A DNA stretch of 41,140 bases from an uncultured Anaeroplasmataceae bacterium. GTDB taxonomy: Bacteria; Bacillota_I; Bacilli_A; Acholeplasmatales; Anaeroplasmataceae. This document shows, piece by piece, positions 17,558-26,481 of the stretch (position 1 is its first letter; each line of letters begins with the position of its first letter). Under the pieces are notes generated by a model. It saw only the letters and a list, made by a program, of their open reading frames with translations, was not told where the DNA came from and did not search any database. The position numbers were made by a program, and so were the translations under genes. The stretch is from assembly GCA_944325695.1 (NCBI GenBank), contig CALVBA010000009.1:1-41140 (forward strand), given 5' to 3'.

Positions 17558-17579
17558 AAGTAATTTAGCAAAATTACTT
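17558..17579. repeat. Inverted repeat upstream of recA
   Basis: AAGTAATTT and AAATTACTT are perfect 9-base arms around a 4-base loop, between pgsA and recA. There is no T-run, so a terminator is unlikely. It does not match the CGAAC-N4-GTTCG LexA box of Bacillus. It could be an operator or an mRNA structure. Confidence 0.5.
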
Positions 17580-17608
17580 AATAATGTAATAGGGAGGTAT
17601 GATGTGGA

Positions 17609-18595
17609 ATGGATAAACAACAATCATTAGAACAAGCATTAAAACAAATTGAAAAAACATATGGAAAAGGTTCAGTAATGAAACTTGGTGATCAAGCAGA
17701 ACGAACAATTGATGTAATTAAAACGGGATCGATTGCTCTTGATGAAGCTTTAGGTGTTGGTGGATATCCTAAAGGAAGAATTATTGAAATCTATGGTCCA
17801 GAATCGGGAGGTAAAACTACTTTTGCTTTACAAGCGATTGCCCAAGCACAAAAAAATGGTGGATATGCCGCTTTTATTGATGCTGAACATGCATTAGATG
17901 CTACATATGCTAAAAAATTAGGTGTAGATATTGAAAATTTAGTTTTATCACAGCCAGATACCGGAGAACAAGCTTTAGAAATTGCTGAAGCATTGATTCG
18001 CAGTGGCGCTGTTGATATTATTGTTGTAGACTCTGTTGCTGCCTTAGTACCTGAAGCAGAAATTAATGGTGATATGGGAGATTCACATGTTGGACTTCAA
18101 GCTCGCTTAATGTCACAAGCAATGCGTAAATTGTCAGGAATTATCAACAAAACTAATTGTGTTGCCATTTTTATTAATCAACTTCGCGAAAAAGTTGGGG
18201 TAATGTTTGGAAATCCGGAAACTACACCAGGAGGAAGAGCTTTAAAATTCTATGCTTCAGTACGCTTAGAAGTTCGTAAAGGTGAAGCAATAAAAATTGG
18301 CAATGATATAATGGGGAATAAGGTCAATGTTAAGGTTGTAAAAAATAAAGTAGCTCCACCTTTTAAAACAGTTAGTGTTGATATTGTTTATGGTGAAGGA
18401 ATTTCAAGGACTGGCGAAATTATTGATATGGCTTCTAGTTGTGAAATTATTGAAAAATCAGGAGCATGGTTTTCTTATAATGGTAATAAATTAGGTCAAG
18501 GTCGCGAAAATGCAAAAGAATATTTAAAAAATAATGAAGAGTTACTTGATGAAATTGAACTTAAACTTCGCGAACACTTAGCTCAAAACAAATAA
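17609..18595 (+). CDS. recA: Recombinase RecA
   Basis: The 328-aa protein catalyses strand exchange in recombination and in DNA uptake, and activates the SOS response. Walker A is GPESGGKT (residues 63-70; the common form is GPESSGKT), Walker B is around [12 protein letters not shown], and loop L2 is in [11 protein letters not shown]. The C-terminal acidic tail is short, which makes the protein somewhat smaller than the usual 340-350 aa. The ATG at 17609 is chosen by homology ([16 protein letters not shown]); GGGAGG lies upstream at 17591-17596, and another ATG at 17599-17604 is out of register with the family start. It probably works with comEA/comEC in transformation. Confidence 0.97.
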   Translation: MDKQQSLEQALKQIEKTYGKGSVMKLGDQAERTIDVIKTGSIALDEALGVGGYPKGRIIEIYGPESGGKTTFALQAIAQAQKNGGYAAFIDAEHALDATYAKKLGVDIENLVLSQPDTGEQALEIAEALIRSGAVDIIVVDSVAALVPEAEINGDMGDSHVGLQARLMSQAMRKLSGIINKTNCVAIFINQLREKVGVMFGNPETTPGGRALKFYASVRLEVRKGEAIKIGNDIMGNKVNVKVVKNKVAPPFKTVSVDIVYGEGISRTGEIIDMASSCEIIEKSGAWFSYNGNKLGQGRENAKEYLKNNEELLDEIELKLREHLAQNK

Positions 18596-18606
18596 TTAAT
18601 AATAAT

Positions 18607-18636
18607 TTCCTAAGTATTTGTACTTGGGAATTTTTT
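18607..18636 (+). terminator. recA terminator
   Basis: TTCCTAAGTA and TACTTGGGAA form a 10-base stem with a TTTG loop and a following T6 run. Confidence 0.9.
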
Positions 18637-18671
18637 ATTATAAAGATAATATACTTAATTGGTGATTGAAT

Positions 18672-19676
18672 ATTAAAAAAATAATAGTTGGATTATTAAT
18701 AGTTTTTTTTATAACAGGTGGGAGAAAACTTGATGCTAAAGTGGCTAATTATATTGTTATGGATGCCAATAGTAAGTTAGTTTTAAAGGGTAATAATATT
18801 AATGAACAATTTTTAACAGCAAGTATATGTAAAGTCTTGACTGCAATTATAGTGCTTGAAAATTGTGATATTGATGAAGAGATAATTGTTACACCAAAAG
18901 ATTTACAAGTAACAGGTTCAAGTGTTTATTTGACGGTAGGTGAAAAGATTACATATCGTAGTTTAATTTATGGTTTGATGCTTAGAAGTGGAAATGATTG
19001 TGCATTAACGTTAGCTAATCATGCGTTTGGAAATTACGATTATTTTATCTTAATGATGAATGATTATGCTAAAAGACTTAAAATGACTAATTCCTCGTTT
19101 AATAATCCGTCTGGGCTTGATGAAGATACGACTAATTATTCCACACTTTATGACATGGCTTTATTGTCAGCATATTGCAGTTACAATAAGGAATTTATTA
19201 TGATTAATCAAACTAAAAGATATGCAGTTAAAACAAATGAAAAAAACTATTTATGGCAAAATAAGCATCGTTTAATTTTAAATAATCCTTATGTTATTGG
19301 TGGAAAGACAGGATTTACTAAAAAGGCTGGAAGAACCTTAATCACAATGGCACAAAAAGATGATAAACAAATTGTATGTGTTTCTTTTAAGATTGGTGAT
19401 GACTTTAACCTACACAATAATTTAATTAATGATGTTTTAAATAGTTATCAAAAAACTCGTGTTTTACGAAAAGGAATATACCGTAATGATTTGAATTTAG
19501 AATATTTTACTTATCTTGAAAATGATTTATATTATTTATTGCCTAAAAAAAATGAAATAGAAATAGTTTTTTTTCTATTTGAAACTCCTAAAAATGATGG
19601 AGTATGTGGATATATTTCGATTAAAATAAATGACTTTACAATAAAAGAGCAGCTTAAATCATATAATCATAAATAA
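18672..19676 (+). CDS. dacB: D-alanyl-D-alanine carboxypeptidase (DacB-like by position)
   Basis: The 334-aa protein is a low-molecular-mass penicillin-binding protein of the S11 family, with SxxK at S51-K54 (SICK), SGN near residue 110 and KTG near 215. The N-terminus KKIIVGLLIVFFITG is a signal peptide. It stands before spmA, spmB and rluB, exactly where B. subtilis has dacB (PBP5*), which trims cortex peptides in spores. The ribosome binding site GGTGAT (18661-18666) best fits the ATT at 18672; the TTG at 18666 overlaps that site. An AUU start gives MKKIIVG, a normal signal-peptide beginning. The activity is certain from the motifs; the spore role is inferred from the context. Confidence 0.88.
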   Translation: MKKIIVGLLIVFFITGGRKLDAKVANYIVMDANSKLVLKGNNINEQFLTASICKVLTAIIVLENCDIDEEIIVTPKDLQVTGSSVYLTVGEKITYRSLIYGLMLRSGNDCALTLANHAFGNYDYFILMMNDYAKRLKMTNSSFNNPSGLDEDTTNYSTLYDMALLSAYCSYNKEFIMINQTKRYAVKTNEKNYLWQNKHRLILNNPYVIGGKTGFTKKAGRTLITMAQKDDKQIVCVSFKIGDDFNLHNNLINDVLNSYQKTRVLRKGIYRNDLNLEYFTYLENDLYYLLPKKNEIEIVFFLFETPKNDGVCGYISIKINDFTIKEQLKSYNHK

Positions 19677-19705
19677 TATCATATATATTTATGAGGTGAT
19701 ATAAA

Positions 19706-20272
19706 ATGGTTAATTTAATATGGATTTTCTTAATTATAGTGGGAATTACTTATAGTTTACTGACTAATCAAAAAGAAATTTTAAATGAAGTTATTTTAAA
19801 TGTTAGTAAAGATACTTTAAAAATTTTTTATACGATGTTTGCATCAATTATTTTTTTTGAAGGGATTTTAGAGGTTGCTAAAGAAGGTGGTTTTTTAAAT
19901 TTTATGATTAAGATTTTTAGAAAACCATTAGGTGTTTTATTTAAAAATTTAGCTCCAGATAGTGAGGCTTTAAAATATATATGTGCAAATATCGTTGCTA
20001 ATATTTTAGGCTTAGGAAGCGCTGCAACTCCGATGGGATTAAAAGCTATGAAAGCCTTAGATGATGTTAATGAATCGGATGTTGCTTCAAATGAAATGAT
20101 TACCTTTGTATTACTAAATACTTGTGGAATGACCATTTTACCATCAACTATTTTATCATTGCGAAATGATTATCATGCGATTAATACGGTTAATTTAATT
20201 CCTTATATTATTTTGACATCGTTTGTTTTAACATTTTTAGGTCTTTTCCTAAATAAATTGATTACTAAATGA
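19706..20272 (+). CDS. spmA: Spore maturation protein A
   Basis: The 188-aa membrane protein has nucleoside-recognition (Gate) domain features such as NIVANILGLGSAATPMGLKAM, a stretch typical of SpmA, and several membrane helices. In Bacillus SpmA and SpmB are needed for proper dehydration of the spore core. The start ATG follows GAGGTGATATAAA. It is 29 bases downstream of the carboxypeptidase gene and overlaps spmB by four bases (ATGA). Expressed presumably in the mother cell; the sigma factor cannot be read securely from the sequence. Confidence 0.92.
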   Translation: MVNLIWIFLIIVGITYSLLTNQKEILNEVILNVSKDTLKIFYTMFASIIFFEGILEVAKEGGFLNFMIKIFRKPLGVLFKNLAPDSEALKYICANIVANILGLGSAATPMGLKAMKALDDVNESDVASNEMITFVLLNTCGMTILPSTILSLRNDYHAINTVNLIPYIILTSFVLTFLGLFLNKLITK

Positions 20273-20757
20273 GCTATTTAATTTTACCCATATTTATAGT
20301 AACAATTTTATTTTTTGCTCTAATTAATAAGGTTAATGCATATGAAGCATTTATTAAAGGTGCTTTAAATGGAGTAAAAACAGCGATAGAAATCTTACCT
20401 TTTTTACTAGCAATGATTATGGCATCTAAAATTTTTTCAAGTTCACGAATTTTACTTGATTTAATTAATAGTGATCATATTCCAGTGGAATTATTAATGC
20501 AGGGGTTTTTTCGTCCAATTTCTTCAAGTGGTAGTTTATCGTTAATGTTAGAAATTTATAATGAGTATGGGGTTGATTCGAAAATGGGAATCGTTAGCTC
20601 TATTTTACAAGGTTCATCAGATACGACTTTATATGTAGTCACATTATATTTTGGCTCAATTAATCTTGTTAAATACCGTCATGCCTTAAAACTCGGTTTA
20701 GTAATTGACATGATTGCCATTTTGCTGGCTTTATTTTTTTATTTTTTTATCTTTTAA
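20269..20757 (+). CDS. spmB: Spore maturation protein B
   Basis: The 162-aa membrane protein is the partner of SpmA. It has the family segment FRPISSSGSLSLMLEIY and GVVSSILQGSSDTTLYV-like residues, with about four or five membrane helices. It is translationally coupled to spmA through the overlap ATGA. It is slightly shorter than B. subtilis SpmB (~178 aa). Together with spmA and the preceding carboxypeptidase it forms the spore-maturation block. Confidence 0.92.
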   Translation: MSYLILPIFIVTILFFALINKVNAYEAFIKGALNGVKTAIEILPFLLAMIMASKIFSSSRILLDLINSDHIPVELLMQGFFRPISSSGSLSLMLEIYNEYGVDSKMGIVSSILQGSSDTTLYVVTLYFGSINLVKYRHALKLGLVIDMIAILLALFFYFFIF

Positions 20758-20798
20758 AACAAAGATAGGTATGTTAAAATTAGTATAGGTGATATTAT

Positions 20799-21518
20799 AT
20801 GGAAAGATTACAAAAAGTTATGGCTGCGTCTGGAATTGCATCTAGGCGTAAGTGCGAAGAAATTATTGCTCAAGGTAGAGTTTATGTAAATGGACAAAAA
20901 ATAACAGAATTAGGATTTAAAGTTACTAACAAAGATGAAATTATAGTAGATGGCAAACCAATTTGCCGCGAAGAAAAAGTTTATTATGTATTAAATAAAC
21001 CTACAGGATATGTCTCAACAGTATCTGATGAACATGATCGTAAAACAGTTTTAGATTTATTTGAGAAAGCCCATTTAGATAAAAGAATTTATCCAGTTGG
21101 ACGTCTTGACTACGATACTTCAGGCGTTTTAATTATGACAAATGACGGGGAATTAACAAATCAATTAACACATCCTAAAAGTGAAGTAGAAAAAGAATAC
21201 ATTGCACGTGTTAAAGGGATTGTAAGCGATCAAACAGTAGAAAAACTACGTAGTGGTGTAAAAATTGATGGGATAATGACTAAAAGGGCAAAAGTTAAAA
21301 TTGAGAGTATTGATAAACAAAATGAGTCAACTTCATTAAGAATTATTATTACTGAAGGACGTTATCATCAAGTTCGTAATATGTGCGAGTTTGTTGGACA
21401 TCCGGTAAAAAAATTAACTCGTGTACGTTTTGGAGAAATTACATTAGATGACTTACCGCAAGGATGTTATCGATCTTTAAAAATTCATGAGGTAAAACGT
21501 CTTAAAGCTTTAAAATAA
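20799..21518 (+). CDS. rluB: 23S rRNA pseudouridine synthase RluB
   Basis: The 239-aa protein has an N-terminal S4 RNA-binding domain (MERLQKVMAASGIASRRKCE) and a catalytic domain with GRLDYDTSGVLIMTNDG, where D104 is the catalytic Asp. KKLTRVRFG near the end is also typical. It modifies U in helix 89 of 23S rRNA, by homology with RluB of E. coli and B. subtilis. It follows spmB as in B. subtilis. The start ATG follows AGGTGATATTAT. Confidence 0.92.
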   Translation: MERLQKVMAASGIASRRKCEEIIAQGRVYVNGQKITELGFKVTNKDEIIVDGKPICREEKVYYVLNKPTGYVSTVSDEHDRKTVLDLFEKAHLDKRIYPVGRLDYDTSGVLIMTNDGELTNQLTHPKSEVEKEYIARVKGIVSDQTVEKLRSGVKIDGIMTKRAKVKIESIDKQNESTSLRIIITEGRYHQVRNMCEFVGHPVKKLTRVRFGEITLDDLPQGCYRSLKIHEVKRLKALK

Positions 21519-21525
21519 TTTTAAC

Positions 21526-21558
21526 GATATTTACATGAAAAATGTAAATGTCTTTTTT
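21526..21558 (+). terminator. rluB terminator
   Basis: GATATTTACAT and ATGTAAATGTC form an 11-base stem (one G-T pair) with a five-base loop and a T-run. Confidence 0.9.
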
Positions 21559-21573
21559 ATTTTAAATACTAAA

Positions 21574-21602
21574 TTGAAAATAAGCATTTTTTTTGGTATA
21601 AT
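21574..21602 (+). promoter_or_regulatory. SigA promoter of cmk
   Basis: TTGAAA, 17 bases, TATAAT, 35 bases before the cmk start. Confidence 0.85.
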
Positions 21603-21637
21603 AAAACAAGTAATTATTTAAGTTAGGAGTATAAAGG

Positions 21638-22312
21638 ATGATGAATTTTCAAGTAGCAATAGATGGCCCTGCGGGAAGCGGAAAATCTTCTGTTAGTAAA
21701 ATTGTATCAAAAGCGTTAGGATTTAAGCACATCGATACAGGGGCGATGTATCGTGCGGTGACATTAGAAGCTTTAAAACGAAAAATTGATTTAAACGATG
21801 AACACGCTTATTCTTTTTTAAATGAGTTAGATTTACGCTTAGAGCATGAAAAAATTTATTTAAATGGACAAGATGTTTCAAAAAAAATTCGTAGTTTAGA
21901 AGTAACAAGAAATGTTTCTTTAGTTTCAAGTCATAAATTTGTACGTGAAAAAATGATCGAGTTACAAAAAAATATTGCCTTAAAAGGCTGTGTTTTAATG
22001 GATGGAAGAGATATTGGATATAACGTTTTACCAAACGCCAACATAAAAATCTTTTTAACAGCATCAAGTGAAAAAAGGGCGTTAAGACGATATATGGAAT
22101 TAGAAGAGAAAGAAAATGTTAATATTAAAGATATACAAAAAGAAATTGAATTGCGTGATTACATGGATTCCAATCGCAAGATTAATCCGTTAAAAAAAGC
22201 AAGCGATGCGATTTTACTAGATACAACTGATTTGAGTATTGATGAGGTTTGTGATTGTATAATCAAATTAATTAAGGATGGTATGGAAAATGCAAAAAGA
22301 TGTAATGAATGA
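21638..22312 (+). CDS. cmk: Cytidylate kinase
   Basis: The 224-aa enzyme phosphorylates CMP and dCMP. P-loop GPAGSGKSS lies at residues 10-18, and HIDTGAMYRAVT, the DGRDIGYNVLPNA loop and the LID-like RRYMEL segment all fit. The start may be either of two ATG codons (21638, 21641) after AGGAG. The product is the normal size. It is followed by an S1-domain gene whose start overlaps its end, an arrangement (cmk-rpsA/ypfD) conserved in most bacteria. Confidence 0.95.
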   Translation: MMNFQVAIDGPAGSGKSSVSKIVSKALGFKHIDTGAMYRAVTLEALKRKIDLNDEHAYSFLNELDLRLEHEKIYLNGQDVSKKIRSLEVTRNVSLVSSHKFVREKMIELQKNIALKGCVLMDGRDIGYNVLPNANIKIFLTASSEKRALRRYMELEEKENVNIKDIQKEIELRDYMDSNRKINPLKKASDAILLDTTDLSIDEVCDCIIKLIKDGMENAKRCNE

Positions 22313-23651
22313 GATTAAATTAAAAAATTACCGTAAAAATGAAATTGTTGAAGCGCAAGTTATTAGTGTTTCAGATAAAGAAATTTATCTTGATTTAAAC
22401 ACTTTTACGGAAGGAATTATGAAATTAGATAAATATGGAACAGATAAAGCTAGTTTTCATGATATTGTTAAGGTTGGAGATGTTATAAAAGCGGTTGTTG
22501 GATCAGTAAGTGAAGAAAAAATCTATTTAACACGTCTACCATTAATCAAAGAAGAAAAATATGCTTTATTAGAAGAAAAATACAATAATAAAGAAACAAT
22601 TACTGTTCAAGTTTTATCTAAAAATAATTATGGATATAATTGTACTTATGATGGATTTATGATGTTTTTACCTTTAAGTCAGATAAAAGGAGAAGTTGGT
22701 TCAGAAGTAGAAGTTCGTATTATTGAAATGGATAAAGCCAAAAATAGAATTGTTATTTCTAATGAAGTTGTTGTTAAAGAAGAACAAGCTCTTCAAAAAA
22801 AATTAGAATATGATAATTTAAATGTTGGAGATGTTGTTACGTGTAAAGTACTTAAATTAGAAAGTTATGGAGCTATTTTGGGTTTAAAACATAATTATGG
22901 ATTAGTGCGATTAGTTAATATTTCACATGTAAGAATTCATAATGCAAATGAAGTTTTACACGTAAATGATCAAATCCAAGCCAAAATCATTAAAAAAGAA
23001 AATGGTAAACTGGAATTTTCAATTAAAGCATTAATGGATACTCCTTATGAATTATATGCCAAAGAACACCAAAAAGGAGATGTTGTTACTGGAACAGTGG
23101 AACAAAAATTACCTTTTGGAATTGTTTTAAAATTGGCTGACCATGTAAATGGTTTCTTACATATTAGTGAATATTCGTGGAATCCAAATGACAACTTCGC
23201 TTCTTCATTGGTTATTGGAACAACTTTAGATTTAGCTATTTTAGAAATTGATACGAAAAAACCAAAAGTAAGTTTATCAAGAAAAGCTTTAATTGATAAT
23301 CCATGGCAAAATGTAGATGTTGAAATTGGTGATGTTTTAAAGTGCAAAGTTTCTAATATTATCCCTTCAAAAGGATTGATTGTTAGTGTTTTAGGTGTTG
23401 ATGGATTTATTGCCACTAAAGATTTATCTACAGAAAAAGTAACTCGTATTGAAGATTTATATCAAGTTGGTGATGAATTAGAAGCTTCAGTTATTGAATT
23501 TAATAAAAAACAATGGGTTTTAAATCTAAGTTGCAAAAAACATCTTTTAGATTTAGAACAACAAGAATTTAATAGATATATGGAATCTCAAAATAGTGAT
23601 GAAATTTCAACTAGTTTAGGAGATTTATTACAAAATTTAAAAAGAAAATAG
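22290..23651 (+). CDS. S1 RNA-binding domain protein (RpsA/YpfD-like)
   Basis: The ~453-aa protein consists of five S1-type OB-fold repeats, roughly at residues 15-80, 95-160, 175-245, 260-335 and 345-425. Repeat four ([28 protein letters not shown]) is the best conserved and repeat two is weak. Low-G+C Bacillota proteins of this kind (YpfD of B. subtilis) are called bS1 homologues, but a stable ribosome association is not established. The start is uncertain: ATG codons at 22278, 22290 and 22305 are all in frame within the cmk end. I chose 22290. Confidence 0.85.
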   Translation: MQKDVMNEIKLKNYRKNEIVEAQVISVSDKEIYLDLNTFTEGIMKLDKYGTDKASFHDIVKVGDVIKAVVGSVSEEKIYLTRLPLIKEEKYALLEEKYNNKETITVQVLSKNNYGYNCTYDGFMMFLPLSQIKGEVGSEVEVRIIEMDKAKNRIVISNEVVVKEEQALQKKLEYDNLNVGDVVTCKVLKLESYGAILGLKHNYGLVRLVNISHVRIHNANEVLHVNDQIQAKIIKKENGKLEFSIKALMDTPYELYAKEHQKGDVVTGTVEQKLPFGIVLKLADHVNGFLHISEYSWNPNDNFASSLVIGTTLDLAILEIDTKKPKVSLSRKALIDNPWQNVDVEIGDVLKCKVSNIIPSKGLIVSVLGVDGFIATKDLSTEKVTRIEDLYQVGDELEASVIEFNKKQWVLNLSCKKHLLDLEQQEFNRYMESQNSDEISTSLGDLLQNLKRK

Positions 23652-23659
23652 GTGATTAT

Positions 23660-24964
23660 ATGCTACCACGCGTTGCGATTGTTGGACGTCCTAATGTTGG
23701 GAAGTCTACATTATTTAATCGTATTATTGGACAACGTTTATCCATTACAGATGATCAACCGGGGGTAACACGCGATAGAATATATGCAAAAGCAGAATGG
23801 TTAGGAGTCGGTTTTAATTTAATCGATACCGGAGGAATTGAAATTAAAGATGCACCATTCTTAGAAGAAATCAAGCAACAAGCGCAAATTGCGATGGATG
23901 AGGCTGATGTAATTATTTGTGTTGTAGATTGTCGAAATGGTGTTACAGATAACGATGAATACGTTGCTAAATTATTATATAAAACAGATAAACCAATTGT
24001 ATTAGCTGTTAATAAAGTTGATGATAAAAAATTTGTTGATATGCTTTATGAATTTTATGCTTTAGGATTGGGAGAACCAATAGCTGTTTCTTCAAATCAC
24101 GGAATTGGTGTTGGAGATTTGCTAGATGCGGTGATTAAAGTATTACCAAAAAAAGAAGAACCAAAACACGATGGACATTTACGTTTTTCATTAATAGGAA
24201 GACCAAATGTCGGAAAATCATCACTAACAAATGTCATTTTAGGGCAAGAACGCGTAATTGTTTCAGATATTGCAGGAACTACGCGCGACTCAATTGATAC
24301 TGAATTTACTAGAGATGGTAAAAAATATGTTGTTATAGATACAGCTGGAATCAGAAAACGTGGAAAAATTTATGAAAATGCTGAAAAATATTCTGTAATT
24401 CGTTCTTTAGATGCTATTGATCGTAGCGATATTGTGTTACTTGTTTTAAATGCGGAAGAAGGAATTATCGAACAGGATAAAAATGTTTATCAATATGTCG
24501 AAGAAGCTTCAAAAGCGACAATTATTGTTGTTAATAAGTGGGATACAATTGATAAAAATGAAAAAACGATGCAAGAATGGGTCGACAAAATCCGTCGTGA
24601 ATTCAAATTTTTATCATTTGCACCAATTGTTTTTGTAAGTGCTAAAGATAATAAACGTATTCACACGATTTTCCCTGTAATTGATAAATGTTTTGAAGCA
24701 TATAATCGTCGAGTTTCAACTAGCGTTCTAAACGATGTTTTAGCTGATGCTGTTGCAATGAATCCGACAAGCGAATTTAATCATGGAAAAGCTAAATTTT
24801 TATATGCTGCTCAAGTTGCTGTAATGCCACCAACATTTACGCTTTTTGTTAATGATCCAAATTTTGTGCATTTTTCGTACCATCGTTATTTAGAAAATCA
24901 ATTCCGTAAGGCCTTTGATTTTGATGGTACACCAATTAAATTATTATTAAGAAAGCGTGATTAA
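23660..24964 (+). CDS. der: Ribosome-assembly GTPase Der (EngA)
   Basis: The 434-aa protein has two tandem GTPase domains and a C-terminal KH-like domain. G1 motifs are GRPNVGKST (residues 9-17) and GRPNVGKSS (near 182); the G3 motifs are DTGG and DTAG and the G4 motifs are NKVD and NKWD. The conserved [11 protein letters not shown] and IRKRGKI segments are present. It acts in 50S subunit maturation. It starts 9 bases after the S1 gene, behind AGGTGATTAT, and gpsA follows after 2 bases, the same order as in B. subtilis. Confidence 0.96.
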   Translation: MLPRVAIVGRPNVGKSTLFNRIIGQRLSITDDQPGVTRDRIYAKAEWLGVGFNLIDTGGIEIKDAPFLEEIKQQAQIAMDEADVIICVVDCRNGVTDNDEYVAKLLYKTDKPIVLAVNKVDDKKFVDMLYEFYALGLGEPIAVSSNHGIGVGDLLDAVIKVLPKKEEPKHDGHLRFSLIGRPNVGKSSLTNVILGQERVIVSDIAGTTRDSIDTEFTRDGKKYVVIDTAGIRKRGKIYENAEKYSVIRSLDAIDRSDIVLLVLNAEEGIIEQDKNVYQYVEEASKATIIVVNKWDTIDKNEKTMQEWVDKIRREFKFLSFAPIVFVSAKDNKRIHTIFPVIDKCFEAYNRRVSTSVLNDVLADAVAMNPTSEFNHGKAKFLYAAQVAVMPPTFTLFVNDPNFVHFSYHRYLENQFRKAFDFDGTPIKLLLRKRD

Positions 24965-24966
24965 TT

Positions 24967-25959
24967 ATGAATGTAGCTATTATTGGTGGTGGCTCATGGG
25001 GAGCTACTTTAGGACAAGTATTATGCGATAATGGAAATGATGTTTTAATACGTGATATTGCTCTAGACGTTGTAAATGGAATAAATAAAGATGGAAGCCA
25101 TCCGTTTTTAGAAGTTAAATTAACAGATAAATTAAAAGCTACAACGGATTTAAAAGAAGCTATTGATTTTGCAGAATATATTATATTAGCGGTTCCAACA
25201 AAATTTATGCGTCAAGTTTTAGAAGAAATTAGTCAAATCATTAAAGAACCTAAAATATTTATTAATGTCTCAAAAGGTATTGAACCAAATACTTTAAAAC
25301 GTGTAAGTCAAATTGTTTCTGAGGTTATAGATCCTAATTATGTTAAAGGATATGCATGTTTATCAGGACCTAGTCATGCAGAAGAATTAGTTCTTCGTAA
25401 AATAACATTACTTGTCGCAGCAAGTGATAATATGCAATTAGCTCAAGAAGTTCAACATTTATTTCACAATGAAAATTACTTACGTGTTTATACATCAAAT
25501 GATGTATGTGGAGTGGAAGTTGGAGGAGCAATTAAAAATGCAATTGCTGTTGTAAGTGGTATTTCAACTGGATTTGGTCTAGGAGAAAATGCCCGTGCTG
25601 CTTTAATTAGTCGTGGTATTTTAGAAATTATCAAAGTTGTTGAAATTATGGGTGGTAAAAAAGAAACAGCTTTTGGACTTACGGGAATTGGTGATTTAAT
25701 TGTTACAGCTAGCTCAGAAAATAGCCGTAATTTTCAAGCTGGTAAAAAAATCGGACAAGGTCAAAATGTAGATGATGTTATTAAAAACTCGAAAATGGTT
25801 GTTGAGGGTGTGCGTACAATTGTTGCTTGTCATGATTTAATTAACGAATATAAAATTGAATTACCGTTAATTGAAGCAGCTTATCGTACATTATTTGAAG
25901 GTGAAAAAGTTGAAGATATGATTAAATCATTAATCAATCGTGAATTAAAAAGTGAGTAA
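24967..25959 (+). CDS. gpsA: Glycerol-3-phosphate dehydrogenase [NAD(P)+]
   Basis: The 330-aa enzyme makes sn-glycerol 3-phosphate from dihydroxyacetone phosphate for phospholipid synthesis. The N-terminal dinucleotide fold has GGGSWG (residues 7-12), followed by NVSKGIE, LSGPSHAEEL and the catalytic-domain stretch EVGGAIKNAIAVVSGI with the catalytic Lys. Length is normal. It is coupled to der by a 2-base gap. It ends a four-gene run (cmk, S1, der, gpsA). Confidence 0.96.
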   Translation: MNVAIIGGGSWGATLGQVLCDNGNDVLIRDIALDVVNGINKDGSHPFLEVKLTDKLKATTDLKEAIDFAEYIILAVPTKFMRQVLEEISQIIKEPKIFINVSKGIEPNTLKRVSQIVSEVIDPNYVKGYACLSGPSHAEELVLRKITLLVAASDNMQLAQEVQHLFHNENYLRVYTSNDVCGVEVGGAIKNAIAVVSGISTGFGLGENARAALISRGILEIIKVVEIMGGKKETAFGLTGIGDLIVTASSENSRNFQAGKKIGQGQNVDDVIKNSKMVVEGVRTIVACHDLINEYKIELPLIEAAYRTLFEGEKVEDMIKSLINRELKSE

Positions 25960-25986
25960 GGCATAGGAAAAACTATGCCTTTTTTA
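25958..25986 (+). terminator. gpsA terminator
   Basis: AAGGCATAG and CTATGCCTT form a 9-base stem followed by a T-run. Confidence 0.92.
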
Positions 25987-26185
25987 TATAAAAATATTAG
26001 GTATAACTAAATAAAACTTTTATTAAGTAATAATATTGGATAATAAAGATTTAAATATAATAAAACCTATTGTTTAATATAATATACTTTCTTATAGAAA
26101 ATATATAGATGTTTATGTTTTTTGTAAAATTTATTTAACCTTTTAATACATTTGTCATATAGTATTAAAGGGAGGAATCAAATTG

Positions 26186-26422
26186 ATGAATATTGCAAAG
26201 GTTATGGCATTATTACAAATGAAAAATATCGATAATAATCAAATATTTGCCTTAGTTGATTTAGTTAAAAATGTGAATTTAGAAAGTGAAGATGAGATTC
26301 GTAATTTAATAAGCAACATTTCTAAAGTAATTGATAAAGAAGTTTCATTAGAGTTAGAAAATAAAATAATTCAAAAAATAAAGGAAGAAGGAATTAGCCC
26401 GTCGTTATTAGAATTATTATAA
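26186..26422 (+). CDS. spoVIF: Stage VI sporulation protein F-like (SpoVIF) small protein
   Basis: The 78-aa acidic, helical protein resembles SpoVIF-type proteins: the pattern IFALVDLVKNVNLESEDEIR, then ISKVIDKEV and KIIQKIKEEG can be aligned from memory with the VFNLANSLQNANF, VSQLANKPVS, EIVQSI pattern of the Bacillus protein. It starts at the ATG at 26186 after GGGAGG and lies 59 bases before spoIVA, which supports a spore coat or mother-cell role. CATATAGT at 26156 resembles a SigE -10, but I see no matching -35. The family assignment is by eye and should be regarded as likely, not certain. Confidence 0.6.
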   Translation: MNIAKVMALLQMKNIDNNQIFALVDLVKNVNLESEDEIRNLISNISKVIDKEVSLELENKIIQKIKEEGISPSLLELL

Positions 26423-26481
26423 AATAGGCATATTAATAGCTATCAAACATATAATTATACCATAAGGTAAAGGTGATAATG

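Noticed and set aside
17540-17608. LexA/DinR box before recA
   Set aside because: No CGAAC-N4-GTTCG-type site is present; only a different inverted repeat.
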